Positions 36,613-45,553 of a DNA stretch of 64,000 nt are shown piece by piece. The DNA lies in NCBI RefSeq assembly GCF_010686705.1, contig NZ_JAAGWY010000002.1, positions 1,018,197 through 1,082,196 on the forward strand. The letters are read 5' to 3'. The notes beneath the pieces are model-generated. The model searched no databases, was not told where the DNA came from, and saw only the letters and a list, made by a program, of their open reading frames with translations. The translations under genes and the position numbers were made by a program. The DNA comes from Leifsonia tongyongensis. GTDB lineage: Bacteria; Actinomycetota; Actinomycetes; Actinomycetales; Microbacteriaceae. The stretch's first letter is position 1, and each line of letters opens with the position of its first letter.

Positions 36613-37803
36613 ATGAAACTGGCGATCCTCTCGCGCGCTCCGCAGGCGTATTCCACCCAGCGACTCCGAGCGGCCGCGCTGCAACGCGGCCATCAGGTCA
36701 AAGTGCTCGACACGTTGCGCTTCGCGATCGACCTGTCCGGGCATGAACCCGACCTCCAGTACCGCGGGCGGCTCCTGTCCGACTACGACGCGGTGCTTCC
36801 GCGCATCGGCAACTCGATCACGTACTTCGGCACGGCCGTCGTACGCCAGTTCGAGCAGATGGATGTGTACACCCCGAACACCGCGAACGGCATCACGAAC
36901 TCGCGCGACAAGCTGCGCGCGACCCAGATCCTCTCCCGTCATAACATCGGGATGCCGGCCACGGCATTCGTGCACAGCAGGGCGGATGTGCGGCTCGCCA
37001 TCGAACGCGTCGGGGGCGCCCCGGTCGTCATCAAGCTCCTCGAGGGCACCCAGGGCATCGGCGTCATCCTCGCCCCCGAGGTGAAGATCGCGGAGGCGAT
37101 CATCGAGACGCTTCATTCGACGAAGCAGAACGTGCTCATCCAGAGCTTCATCTCTGAGAGCCGCGGTCGCGACATCCGGGCACTGGTCGTCGGTGACCGC
37201 GTCGTCGCTGCGATGCGCCGCGTTGCGAGCGGGGACGAGTTCCGTTCGAACGTCCACCGTGGTGGCACCGTGGAGCCCGTCGAGCTCACACCGGCGTACG
37301 AGCAGGCAGCTGTGCGCTCGGCGCAGATCATGGGCCTGCGTGTCGCGGGTGTCGACATGCTCGAAGGCAACGAGGGCCCGCTGGTCATGGAGGTGAACTC
37401 GTCTCCCGGCCTCGAGGGCATCGAGCGCGCGACGAGCCTCGACGTCGCAGGGGCGATCATCGACTTCATCGCCAACCAGGTCGCCTTCCCCGAGATCGAC
37501 GTGCGCCAGCGGCTCAGCGTGTCGACCGGCTACGGCGTGGCCGAACTGCTCGTGCACGGCAACGCCGACCTGGTCGGCAAGGCGATCCGCGACTCCGGGC
37601 TCGGCGATCGCGACATCACGGTGCTGACGCTGCACCGCGGCGCCACGGTCATCCCGAACCCGCGTGGTGGTGTCGAACTCGAGTCGGGCGACCGGCTGCT
37701 CTGCTTCGGCAAGCTTGAGGAGATGCGATCGATGATCCCGGAGCGCCGCCGACGGCGCGCGAAGGTGCGCAAACTCCCGAAGGAGCCGATCCCGGAGAAC
37801 TGA
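36613..37803 (+). CDS. rimK: RimK-like ATP-grasp glutamate ligase with C-terminal TrkA_C domain
   Basis: A 396-residue protein. Residues 1-290 match RimK: the N-terminal MKLAILSRAPQAYSTQRLRA, PRIGNSITYFG, the ATP-grasp APVVIKLLEGTQGIGVIL and the Mg site VMEVNSSPGLEGIE. Residues about 305-376 form a TrkA_C/RCK_C domain (YGVAELLVHGNADLVGKAI ... LESGDRLLCFGK), absent from the roughly 300-residue E. coli enzyme. RimK adds glutamates to S6. AGGGG precedes the ATG. Confidence 0.9.
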   Translation: MKLAILSRAPQAYSTQRLRAAALQRGHQVKVLDTLRFAIDLSGHEPDLQYRGRLLSDYDAVLPRIGNSITYFGTAVVRQFEQMDVYTPNTANGITNSRDKLRATQILSRHNIGMPATAFVHSRADVRLAIERVGGAPVVIKLLEGTQGIGVILAPEVKIAEAIIETLHSTKQNVLIQSFISESRGRDIRALVVGDRVVAAMRRVASGDEFRSNVHRGGTVEPVELTPAYEQAAVRSAQIMGLRVAGVDMLEGNEGPLVMEVNSSPGLEGIERATSLDVAGAIIDFIANQVAFPEIDVRQRLSVSTGYGVAELLVHGNADLVGKAIRDSGLGDRDITVLTLHRGATVIPNPRGGVELESGDRLLCFGKLEEMRSMIPERRRRRAKVRKLPKEPIPEN

Positions 37804-37813
37804 CTTGGCACTC

Positions 37814-37839
37814 CCGGTGCTGTGAGCCCGTAGCACCGG
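37814..37839 (+). terminator. Hairpin after rimK
   Basis: A perfect 8-bp stem, CCGGTGCT/AGCACCGG, with a 10-base loop beginning 10 bp after the rimK stop. The following sequence is not T-rich, so it may work with Rho or only as an RNA end. Confidence 0.5.
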
Positions 37840-37853
37840 CAACAGTTTGATGT

Positions 37854-37863
37854 CACCATGGTG
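37854..37863. promoter_or_regulatory. CACCATGGTG palindrome before the SulP gene
   Basis: A perfect 10-bp palindrome 26 bp before the transporter start, within longer imperfect dyad symmetry. It could be an operator, but a single site of this length is weak evidence. Confidence 0.25.
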
Positions 37864-37889
37864 CACATGTCGATGTCCCACCGCGCATC

Positions 37890-39605
37890 GTGAGCCGCAG
37901 GCGAGGCCTGACCAAGCTGGTCCCGATCCTGGGCTGGCTTCGCACCTATGACCGGCGCTGGCTGCGCGGCGACCTGATCGCCGGAGTCACCGTCGCGGCA
38001 TTGATCGTTCCGAAGAACCTCGGCTATGCCGGGATAGCCGGGATCCCCCTTCAGAACGGGCTGTACGCCGCCGCGGCCGGCGCCATCCTGTACGCGATCT
38101 TCGGTACCGGCCGCCAGATCTCGATGGGCCCGAGCTCGGGGCTGGCCGCCGTCGCCGCGAGCGCGGTGCTCGCCGTCGGCCTCACCGACGAGGGAGAGAT
38201 CGCGTCGTTCGTTGCGGGCATCACCCTCGCGTCGGGCATCCTGTTCCTGCTGCTCGCAGTACTCAAAGCCGGATGGATCGCGCAGTTCCTCTCCCGTGCC
38301 GTCGTGACCGGGTTCCTGTTCGGAGCGGCCATCGACGTGGTCATCGGAGAGCTCCCCAAGCTCACCGGCACCAAGACCAGCGGCGATAACACATTTCAGG
38401 AACTGTGGTCGTGGCTGGGCACGTTCGGTTCATGGAACCAGGCGACCGTGGTCGTCGGTGTCGTCTCGCTCGTCGTGGTCTTCGGGCTCAGGCAGGTGGC
38501 CCCGCAGGTTCCGGGAGCGCTGGTCCTGGTCGTCGGAGGTCTGCTCGCCTCCTGGCTCTTTCAACTCGGGGACCGCGGCGTGGCTCTCGTCGGGGATGTG
38601 CCTCGCGGGCTGCCCGTACCGGCGATTCCGAATCTCGGCCTGATGTGGTCTCACGCCGGTGTCGTGGCCATCGCGGCAGTTGCGCTGGTACTGATCGGCT
38701 TCTCCCAGACGGCAGGCGATGCCCGGGCGTTCGCGGCCAAACACAACTACCAGGTCGACATCGACCAGGAGTCGGTCGCCCAAGGGGTGGCGAACACCGG
38801 TGCGGGGCTGTTCCAGGGCATGCCCGTCTCGACCAGCCTGTCGGCGAGTTCGCTCAACGATCGTTCCGGTGCCCGCACGGGACTGGCGTCACTCACCTCG
38901 GGTGTCATGGTTCTGTTGACACTCCTCGTCCTGGCCCCGCTGTTCTCCTCGCTGCCCAAGCCGGTCCTCGCAGCCCTCATCATCGAAGCCGTCGTCTCGG
39001 GCATGATCAACATTCCCGAGATGCGGCGCCTCGCCCGCGTTCAGCCGTTCGACTTCTGGATCGCGATCGCCGCGATCGTCGGCACCCTTGCGTTCGGCGT
39101 CCTCGCCGGTGTCATGATCGGAATCGGGTTGTCGCTGCTCTGGCTCATCGGAGTCGCCACGCATCCTCACATCCCCGTCCTCGCCCGGAAGCCGAAGACG
39201 GATGTCTTCCGTGACCTGAGCGAGCATCCGGACGACGAGCAGATCCCCGGTGTCGTCGTGATCCGCATGGACGGAGGCCTCTTCTTCGCGACCTCGGATG
39301 CGCTGGAGGATCGCCTGCGCGAGATCATCCACTCGGAGTCCGGGTTGACCGGAATCGTCCTGGACTGCGCGGGCGTCAACTTCATCGACTCTCAGGGCGC
39401 TGCGTCGTTGGGCGACGTCGTCACCCTCACGGCGGATGCGGGCATCGCCCTCCGCCTCGCCCGCCTGAAACCCGCAGTCAAGGCCACGCTCGACCGAGCT
39501 GGTGTCCTCCAACGCGTCGGAGCCGCCAACATCCACGGGAACGTCTCGACAGCCGTCCGGGCCCAGCTCGAGGCATCCGCCCCACCCCCGGAGCCGAACG
39601 ACTGA
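37890..39605 (+). CDS. SulP-family anion transporter with STAS domain
   Basis: A 571-residue secondary transporter for sulfate, bicarbonate or a dicarboxylate. The membrane core has GVTVAALIVPKNLGYAGIAG and FSQTAGDARAFAAKHNYQVD in the 14-span fold. The C-terminal STAS domain (about 445-560) includes GIVLDCAGVNFIDSQGAASL. GTG start. Ion specificity cannot be read from the sequence. Confidence 0.91.
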   Translation: MSRRRGLTKLVPILGWLRTYDRRWLRGDLIAGVTVAALIVPKNLGYAGIAGIPLQNGLYAAAAGAILYAIFGTGRQISMGPSSGLAAVAASAVLAVGLTDEGEIASFVAGITLASGILFLLLAVLKAGWIAQFLSRAVVTGFLFGAAIDVVIGELPKLTGTKTSGDNTFQELWSWLGTFGSWNQATVVVGVVSLVVVFGLRQVAPQVPGALVLVVGGLLASWLFQLGDRGVALVGDVPRGLPVPAIPNLGLMWSHAGVVAIAAVALVLIGFSQTAGDARAFAAKHNYQVDIDQESVAQGVANTGAGLFQGMPVSTSLSASSLNDRSGARTGLASLTSGVMVLLTLLVLAPLFSSLPKPVLAALIIEAVVSGMINIPEMRRLARVQPFDFWIAIAAIVGTLAFGVLAGVMIGIGLSLLWLIGVATHPHIPVLARKPKTDVFRDLSEHPDDEQIPGVVVIRMDGGLFFATSDALEDRLREIIHSESGLTGIVLDCAGVNFIDSQGAASLGDVVTLTADAGIALRLARLKPAVKATLDRAGVLQRVGAANIHGNVSTAVRAQLEASAPPPEPND

Positions 39606-39644
39606 GGGTTGCTCCCCGGACCGCCGGCAGGCCAGCATCGAGGC

Positions 39645-39983
39645 ATGACCAAATACCTCATCTCCTTTCCGAGCGAAGCCATGGTCCTCACCGAAGACGA
39701 GTTCCCGATCGTCGTCGCCGAATCGCACGCCGTGATCGAAGAGGCGAAAGCCGCAGGCGTCTACGTGTTCGGCGGAGGGATCGAGGAGAGCGTCGATCCC
39801 GTCCTGGTCTCCGCCGACGGATCCGTGAGCACCACGATCTATCCCGGCAGCGAGGTCAAGGGCGGCTTCACCGTGCTGGAGCTGCCGACGCGCGAGGACG
39901 CGGTCGAGTGGGCGCGGAAGATCGCTGCGGCCTGCCGGTGTTCGCAGGAGCTCCGCGAGTTCGGCTACGACGCCGCGAGCTAG
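39645..39983 (+). CDS. YciI-family protein
   Basis: A 112-residue protein of the YciI/DGPF-like fold, starting MTKYLISFPSEAMVL, with VSTTIYPGSEVKGGFTVLELP where DGP motifs usually lie; the DGP itself is absent. It has no sigma-factor neighbour. Its stop overlaps the convergent SGNH gene stop in CTAG. Confidence 0.75.
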   Translation: MTKYLISFPSEAMVLTEDEFPIVVAESHAVIEEAKAAGVYVFGGGIEESVDPVLVSADGSVSTTIYPGSEVKGGFTVLELPTREDAVEWARKIAAACRCSQELREFGYDAAS

Positions 39984-40765
39984 CGGCCCAACTCGACAGC
40001 CAGAAGCGCACTGGCGATCGCGGCCGCGTACGCCAGGTTCCCCTGCCAGGTTGGGTGGAAGATGTTCGGGCCTGTGAGAACAAACCACGGATGCGGGCTG
40101 TCCGCCGTGTGGCCGGTAAAGGCTACAGCCACGTAGCGGATGTGAGCGCCCGCTGCGGCGACGCTGGTCACGGCGCCCTGAATGGTCGCGTTGAGGGCCT
40201 GCTCCGCGGTATAGAGCGGCCCGGTGGAGACCAGCGGCGCGTAGCCGGTGACGAGGATCGTCGCCGCCGGGGACGCTGCCGCTATCTGGGAATACGTCGC
40301 GGCGAGGTTTGCAAACAGGGCGGGGAGCTGGGCCTGACGAGCCTGGATTGCCGCTGCACAGGGCGCGGATGCGGGGTTGACGGCGCAGACGGCCTGCAGC
40401 CCGGCGACGTCGAGGTCGTTGGCGCCCACGGTGACAGTGACGAGGCTGACGGTCCGGTTGACCGCGCCGATTTGGCTGGTGATGACGGTGGTCGTCGTCG
40501 CTCCGGCGCAGCTGACGTCACTGACAAGGTTTACGCTCGGCAGCCGGTCGAGCAGGAGAGGGTAGCTGGAGGCGGTGTGCGTGCAGTCGCTTGCCTGCCC
40601 CGCGGCGTAGGAGTCACCGAGCGCGACGTATCGCAGCTCCCGCCAATGCGGATCATTCCATGCACTGGCGGACGCCGGCGCCGCCGTACCCAGAGTCAGC
40701 CCCACCGCGGCGAGTGCGGCGAGAGCAACCGTGACCAAACGTGATCGAGATCTGCTGATGCGCAT
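39980..40765 (-). CDS. Secreted SGNH/GDSL-family hydrolase
   Basis: A 261-residue secreted esterase/lipase-like protein with a classical signal peptide (MRISRSRSRLVTVALAALAA, cleavage near APASASA). Block I is YVALGDSYAAG, block III is VTVGANDLD, and the C-terminal His is in FHPTWQG. Cysteines are in three pairs, as in Streptomyces-type SGNH lipases. ATG 40765 follows TAGGCT by seven bases. This is a second paralogue of the hydrolase at 11.8-12.7 kb. Confidence 0.84.
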   Translation of the reverse strand: MRISRSRSRLVTVALAALAAVGLTLGTAAPASASAWNDPHWRELRYVALGDSYAAGQASDCTHTASSYPLLLDRLPSVNLVSDVSCAGATTTTVITSQIGAVNRTVSLVTVTVGANDLDVAGLQAVCAVNPASAPCAAAIQARQAQLPALFANLAATYSQIAAASPAATILVTGYAPLVSTGPLYTAEQALNATIQGAVTSVAAAGAHIRYVAVAFTGHTADSPHPWFVLTGPNIFHPTWQGNLAYAAAIASALLAVELGR

Positions 40766-40772
40766 GGGCCGG

Positions 40773-40778
40773 AGCCTA
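40773..40778 (-). promoter_or_regulatory. -10 box of the second SGNH gene
   Basis: TAGGCT on the minus strand ends seven bases before the ATG at 40765, with no ribosome binding site. Confidence 0.5.
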
Positions 40779-40879
40779 CGCCCCACACCGCCCGGCGACA
40801 ATACTGAATATGTCTCATGTCTCAAGGCATCGGCTCATTGAGCGACAGAAAACAAGCAGCGTGTGACAGCGACCGATTG

Positions 40880-41273
40880 TGGAGATGGGGGGAATTGAAC
40901 CCCCGTCCACTGCTGTGGTCATGTGCCTTCTACGGGTGTATCCAATGGAAGCGTTCTACTCGGCTCTGGTATTTGCCATTGGCAGCTAAACCAACGAGCC
41001 CAGTCTCAGTTGAAGTCCCTCTGCGCCCTCAGACGAAACGCAGAAGCAATCTCTCTAGCTAACGCCAGGATCCGGGTAGAGAGCATTCCCGGTCTGACGG
41101 TCTCTATAAGTTGCCGGAAGGAAACTTACGCCGCGAGGGCGAAGTCTGCCTTGGCAGAGACAGTGCGGTTTGAATTGGCACTTATTTTTTTGCGGGGATC
41201 GTTAACGAGATAACCCTGCATCCTCGACCCGCTTCTCACAATTGCGCAGGCAATGTCGAAACCGATCATCCCC
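40880..41273 (-). ncRNA. ssrA: Transfer-messenger RNA (tmRNA)
   Basis: Rescues stalled ribosomes with SmpB. The 5' end GGGGATGATCGGTTTCGAC pairs with the 3' CATCTCC, and the T-arm is GGGGGTTCAATTCCCCC. The 3' CCA is not encoded. About 394 bases, normal for actinobacteria. The tag frame is intact. smpB lies 1.6 kb further along on the same strand. Confidence 0.95.
41126..41179 (-). other. tmRNA tag reading frame
   Basis: Resume codon GCC follows AATAAGT, and the frame encodes ANSNRTVSAKADFALAA then TAA. The ALAA end is the expected Clp degron. At 17 residues the tag is longer than the common 10-15. Confidence 0.85.
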
Positions 41274-41393
41274 ATGCACGGCTTGTAGCCGGGTCACTGT
41301 CACACGCTGTTGAGTTGTCGAACTGCAATCGCCTGAAGGCGAGCTCATCAGCATACAACATTCTGAGGTCCCGTTCTATGCCACGATCACTTC
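41274..41393. other. Divergent promoter region of ssrA and the SIMPL gene
   Basis: A 120-bp gap. On the minus strand TACAAG sits about eight bases before the tmRNA 5' end and is the likely -10. No clear plus-strand box or ribosome binding site is seen for the SIMPL gene. Confidence 0.35.
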
Positions 41394-42059
41394 ATGGCGG
41401 AGACGATCATCACGGTCCAGGGCGAGTACGAGTTGAAGCATGCGGCCGAGCGCGGATACGTCCGACTGTCCGTCACCTTCGACGGACCCGACCGGGAGGA
41501 GGTGCTCGCCCACACCACCGAACGGCAGGCTTTCCTGGTGAGCGAACTGCGGGACCTGCACGATTCCCAGGCCGGACCGGTCACGTCCTGGACATCCGGC
41601 TCCCTGCGCGTCTGGGGCGACCGCCCCTGGAGCCAGACCGGGGAACAGCTGCCCGTCATCCACCACGCGGAGCTCGACCTCGAGGTGACCTTCAGCGACC
41701 TCGCCGCCCTCTCTGACTGGGTCGGAACCACCTCGTTGCTGAGCGGCGTGACGGTCGCCGGCGTCACCTGGAGCCTGACGGATGCACGCCGCCAGACCCT
41801 CGTACAGGAAGCCAGGCGACGCGCGGTCGAGAATGCGGTGGCCAAGGCGACCGTCTATGCGACCAGCCTCGGCCTGAGTACGGTCCGTCCGGTCGCGCTC
41901 AGCGACCCGGGGATGCTCGGCGACGGGTCGGCGCCGGTCCAGCCCCCTCAGCCCCTGTTCGCGCGTGCCGTCTCGGACACGTCGAACGCATCCCTTACGC
42001 TCAAACCCGAGGAGATCGTCATCCAGATCCAGGTGCACGCACGGTTCGCCGCGTCGTGA
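41394..42059 (+). CDS. SIMPL-domain (DUF541) protein
   Basis: A 221-residue protein with the SIMPL fold throughout: ITVQGEYELKHAAERGYVRL at the start, RRQTLVQEARRRAVENAVAKA in the conserved helix, and LKPEEIVIQIQVHARF at the end. No signal peptide is visible, unlike many periplasmic members. Function unknown. It lies between ssrA and the phosphatase gene. Confidence 0.85.
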   Translation: MAETIITVQGEYELKHAAERGYVRLSVTFDGPDREEVLAHTTERQAFLVSELRDLHDSQAGPVTSWTSGSLRVWGDRPWSQTGEQLPVIHHAELDLEVTFSDLAALSDWVGTTSLLSGVTVAGVTWSLTDARRQTLVQEARRRAVENAVAKATVYATSLGLSTVRPVALSDPGMLGDGSAPVQPPQPLFARAVSDTSNASLTLKPEEIVIQIQVHARFAAS

Positions 42060-42075
42060 CACGACTGCCGCTCAG

Positions 42076-42822
42076 TCAGCTGGGCTCGACGAGCACCGCG
42101 CGGAGGGATGCGAGTTCGAGCTCGCTGAGACCCGAGTCGAGCAGGTACTGGCGCACACTCCCATGCTCCTTCTCGATGCGGGCGATCGCGCCGTCCAGCG
42201 CCTCGGGAGGGCTGCCGCCGAGCAGGATGCGCAGCGACGGCGTGATCTCGACGTCGTGGCTTTCGACCAGGGTGAGCATGGCATCGAGCCAGTCTCCGCT
42301 GAGATTCGACTCCGACTCCGCGTAGTCGGCGATCACCGTCTCCCGATCGACACCGACGGCCAGGAGCGCCAGCGCGACCACGATGCCGGTGCGGTCCTTG
42401 CCTGCCGTGCAGTGGATCAGCACGCCCTCGTCGCCCGAGCCGGCGAGCTCGCGGAGTGCTGAGACCACGACATCGGCATGGAGGGTCAGGATGCGCTCGT
42501 AGAGAGCTTCAAGGCTGATCCCCACGGTGTCCTGGGACGCGCCGGATCCTTCGAACACCGGAAGTCGCAGCACCTTCGCGTCGAGGCCGGCGATGTCGTC
42601 GGGCATCGCTTCGACTTCGAAGTCGTCGCGGAGGTCGATGACCTCCCGGACCCCGAGCTCGCGCAGAGCCTGCCTCCCCGCGTCACCGAGGGCGTGGATG
42701 CCGTCAGAACGGAAGAGCTTGCCCGACCGGATGGTGCCGCCGTCTGCCGGATAACCTCCGACATCGCGGAAATTGTAGGTGCCGGGAACGGGAATGCGGC
42801 GCGCGGTTCTCATCGTCTCCAC
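42076..42822 (-). CDS. Tyrosine-protein phosphatase (PtpB/IphP-like)
   Basis: A 248-residue protein phosphatase of the DUF/Y_phosphatase3 type. It has the N-terminal VPGTYNFRDVGGYPADGG, IDLRDDFEVEA and the catalytic P-loop HCTAGKDRTG. The atypical Lys/Asp in that loop suggests dual protein and lipid activity, as in mycobacterial PtpB (inference). GTG 42822 has GGAAGG seven bases upstream; GTG 42858 directly after the smpB stop is the alternative. Confidence 0.88.
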   Translation of the reverse strand: METMRTARRIPVPGTYNFRDVGGYPADGGTIRSGKLFRSDGIHALGDAGRQALRELGVREVIDLRDDFEVEAMPDDIAGLDAKVLRLPVFEGSGASQDTVGISLEALYERILTLHADVVVSALRELAGSGDEGVLIHCTAGKDRTGIVVALALLAVGVDRETVIADYAESESNLSGDWLDAMLTLVESHDVEITPSLRILLGGSPPEALDGAIARIEKEHGSVRQYLLDSGLSELELASLRAVLVEPS

Positions 42823-42858
42823 TCTGGCGTCCTTCCGTTCAGCGGGCAACGGCTGCAC

Positions 42859-43335
42859 CTACTCCCCCAGGTGCCGGCGGCTGGCCATGGCCCGATCGGC
42901 TTCGCGCTTGTCCTGGCGTTCGCGCAGCGTCTGCCGCTTGTCGTATTCGCGCTTGCCTTTGGCGACGGCGATTTCGACTTTCGCGCGGCCGTCGCTGAAA
43001 TAGATCGACAGGGGGATCAGCGTGTATCCGCCCTCTTTGACCTTGTTGTGGATCTTCAGGATCTGCGCCTTGTGCAGGAGGAGCTTGCGCTTGCGGCGAG
43101 GCGCATGGTTGTTCCACGTACCGTCCGCGTACTCCGGGATGTGCACGGCGTCGAGCCACGCTTCGCCTCCGTCGACGTACGCGTAGCCGTCGACGAGTGA
43201 TGCGCGGCCGGCCCGCAGCGACTTCACCTCGGTACCGGTGAGGACCAGTCCGGCCTCATAGGTGTCTTCGATGGTGTAGTCGTGGCGGGCTCTGCGATTG
43301 GTGGCCACCACTTTCTGGCCACGTTCCCTGGGCAC
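42859..43335 (-). CDS. smpB: SsrA-binding protein SmpB
   Basis: Binds tmRNA and brings it to stalled ribosomes. The 158 residues include [46 protein letters not shown] and the basic C-terminal tail. GTG start with AGGAGAG just upstream; TAGACT at 43390-43395, right after the ftsX stop, is a likely promoter. Confidence 0.97.
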   Translation of the reverse strand: MPRERGQKVVATNRRARHDYTIEDTYEAGLVLTGTEVKSLRAGRASLVDGYAYVDGGEAWLDAVHIPEYADGTWNNHAPRRKRKLLLHKAQILKIHNKVKEGGYTLIPLSIYFSDGRAKVEIAVAKGKREYDKRQTLRERQDKREADRAMASRRHLGE

Positions 43336-43389
43336 GGCTCTCTCCTGAACAAACTCGTCGGGTTCCCGCTGCTTTTCAGCGAGCCAGAC

Positions 43390-43395
43390 AGTCTA
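43390..43395 (-). promoter_or_regulatory. -10 box of smpB
   Basis: TAGACT on the minus strand, about 55 bases before the smpB GTG, lets smpB be transcribed apart from ftsEX. The leader also holds a CGCTG/CAGCG stem. Confidence 0.4.
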
Positions 43396-43401
43396 TCGCG
43401 T

Positions 43402-44307
43402 CTAAACCTTGAGGTAACGACTGATGGCGAAGTTCGCCGAGATCGCGGCGAGCACGATACCGACGAGGAGCAGTATCGGTACCACCACCAGCGCGTCGTT
43501 CTCACTCACGAAGTTGATCGAGACGATGCGATTGGCGAGGTAGCCCCGCACGAAGAAGTGCACGATCGCGAAGACCGCTCCTGCCGCGAGCACCGACCCG
43601 ATGAGAGCGGCGAACACGCCTTCGAGCACGAACGGAGTCTGGATGAACCGGTTCGACGCTCCCACCAGCCGCATGATGCCGAGTTCCCTCCGTCTCGAGA
43701 AGGCGGAGAGGCGGATGGTCGTGGCTATGAGGAGCGCCGCAGCGACCAGCATGAGCACGGCGATTCCGATCGCTGTGTAACTGGCGGCGCTGAGGATGGA
43801 GAAGATCTGGTCGAGGTAGCTGCGCTGGTCGACGACGCTCTGCACTCCGGCCAGCGATGACAGCGTCTCGGTCAGCACGTCGGACTGCGACGGGTTCTTC
43901 AGGTTCACCCAGAACGTCTGCGGAATCAGGTCCGGGGTGACGAAGTCGGCGACCGGGTTGCCTTTGAACTGCTGCTTGAACTGCTCGTAGCCCTGTTTGT
44001 GGTCCTGGAAGTAGAACTTCTGGATGTACGGGGTGAGCGTCGCCGACTGGAGCTGGGTCTTGACTGCTGCGATCTGCTCCGCCGACGCCTCACCGCCCGG
44101 GCACGCGTCGGTGGCGGTGCACATGTAGACCGCGACCTGCGCTCGGTCGTACCAGTAGGTCTTCATCTGGCCGATCTGCATCTGCAGCAGAACGGCCGTT
44201 CCCACGAAGGTGAGCGAGATGAACGTCACCAGGATGACGGAGACGACCATCGACATGTTGCGCCTGAGACCGCTGACGACCTCAGACCAGATGAGTCCGA
44301 ATCTCAT
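43402..44307 (-). CDS. ftsX: Cell division protein FtsX
   Basis: Membrane partner of FtsE; the complex activates cell-wall hydrolases at the septum. The 301 residues have a cytosolic N-terminus, span 1 ([20 protein letters not shown]), an extracytoplasmic domain of about 120 residues with two cysteines ([11 protein letters not shown]), then three C-terminal spans with [20 protein letters not shown] in the loop. The start overlaps the ftsE stop in ATGA. Confidence 0.96.
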   Translation of the reverse strand: MRFGLIWSEVVSGLRRNMSMVVSVILVTFISLTFVGTAVLLQMQIGQMKTYWYDRAQVAVYMCTATDACPGGEASAEQIAAVKTQLQSATLTPYIQKFYFQDHKQGYEQFKQQFKGNPVADFVTPDLIPQTFWVNLKNPSQSDVLTETLSSLAGVQSVVDQRSYLDQIFSILSAASYTAIGIAVLMLVAAALLIATTIRLSAFSRRRELGIMRLVGASNRFIQTPFVLEGVFAALIGSVLAAGAVFAIVHFFVRGYLANRIVSINFVSENDALVVVPILLLVGIVLAAISANFAISRYLKV

Positions 44308-45494
44308 TTCGTCGGCCCTACGTTCTGTTCGCCCGGGTCCTCGTCGCGGCCCGGCGCGCGAAGCCCGAGCTTCTCGGCGAGGCTGAGCTGCTCGGGGAGC
44401 TCGTGATCGGTCAGTCGCGGACGGATCACCGGCTGGGTCGGGGGTGCCGCGAAGTGTGCGCTCAGCCGGGTCTGTCCGGTGTCGGACGGGGCGGATGCTG
44501 GCACCGGCTCGTATTGCGGGTCCGGCTGGGGCTGCTCGAACGGCGGCTCCGGCTCGACCTGCTCGTACTGAGGCACGGGCGTGGATTGCGGCGCGGGCTC
44601 GTGCCGCAGCGCCGGCTCGTGCTGCGGCGCGGGCTCGTACTGCGGTGCCGGCTCGGCGGCCTGCGCGTGCTGCGGGGCGGAGGGTGCGCGCGTGAGAGGC
44701 GGCACGGGCCCGGTCGCCTGGTGGAGCGGCAGACGGGTCGGCGCGGTGTCGCGCGTGACCGTGTCGGCAGGCTCGTCGGCCACCGCGATGTGCGCTGTCG
44801 GGATCGCGGCTGTGAAGCCGTAGCCACCGTGACGCTCGTCGCGCACGATCTGGCCGTTTACCAGTTCGATCACACGGCGCTTCATCTGGTCGACGATTCC
44901 GGCCTCGTGGGTCGCCATGAGCACGGTCGTCCCGCCGGCGTTGATCCGTTCGAGAACGGCCATGATGCCCGCGCTCGTCGCCGGGTCGAGGTTTCCGGTC
45001 GGCTCGTCCGCCAGGAGCACCTGCGGCTTGTTCACCACGGCGCGCGCGATGGCGACACGCTGCTGCTCACCTCCGGACAGCTCGTGCGGGCGCCGCGCGG
45101 CCTTGCCGTCGAGGCCGACCATCTTGAGCACATCCGGCACGGCCTCCTGGATGAAGCCGCGGGACTTGCCGATGACCTGCAGCGTGAAGGCGACGTTCTC
45201 GAACACCGTCTTGTTGGGCAGCAGCCGGAAGTCCTGGAAGACGACACCGATGTTGCGCCGGAAGTACGGGACTTTGCGGCTCGAGATCGTCCCCAGGTCC
45301 TGTCCCAGGACGTGGATCTTGCCTTTCGACGGTTTCTCCTCTTTGAGGATCAGCCGGAGGCAGCTCGACTTGCCCGAGCCGGAAGCACCGACGAGGAAGA
45401 CGAACTCTCCGCGCAGCACTTCGAGGTTGATGGCATTGAGCGCAGGGCGCGTTGTGCCCGAGTACTGCTTGGATACGTGATCGAACCGAATCAT
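44304..45494 (-). CDS. ftsE: Cell division ATP-binding protein FtsE with long C-terminal tail
   Basis: ATPase of the FtsEX complex. Residues 1-222 are a complete FtsE ([20 protein letters not shown], Walker [36 protein letters not shown]). Residues 223-396 form an additional Pro/Gln/Glu-rich tail with repeated [12 protein letters not shown]-like units and a conserved-looking end [18 protein letters not shown]. Normal FtsE is about 229 residues. The tail is in frame with the ftsX overlap, so it is translated. Confidence 0.95.
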   Translation of the reverse strand: MIRFDHVSKQYSGTTRPALNAINLEVLRGEFVFLVGASGSGKSSCLRLILKEEKPSKGKIHVLGQDLGTISSRKVPYFRRNIGVVFQDFRLLPNKTVFENVAFTLQVIGKSRGFIQEAVPDVLKMVGLDGKAARRPHELSGGEQQRVAIARAVVNKPQVLLADEPTGNLDPATSAGIMAVLERINAGGTTVLMATHEAGIVDQMKRRVIELVNGQIVRDERHGGYGFTAAIPTAHIAVADEPADTVTRDTAPTRLPLHQATGPVPPLTRAPSAPQHAQAAEPAPQYEPAPQHEPALRHEPAPQSTPVPQYEQVEPEPPFEQPQPDPQYEPVPASAPSDTGQTRLSAHFAAPPTQPVIRPRLTDHELPEQLSLAEKLGLRAPGRDEDPGEQNVGPTK

Positions 45495-45553
45495 GACCCC
45501 TTGAGCCTAAGCAGACCTCGCTGCAAATGCAGCAGCGACACTCAAAAGGTTTG

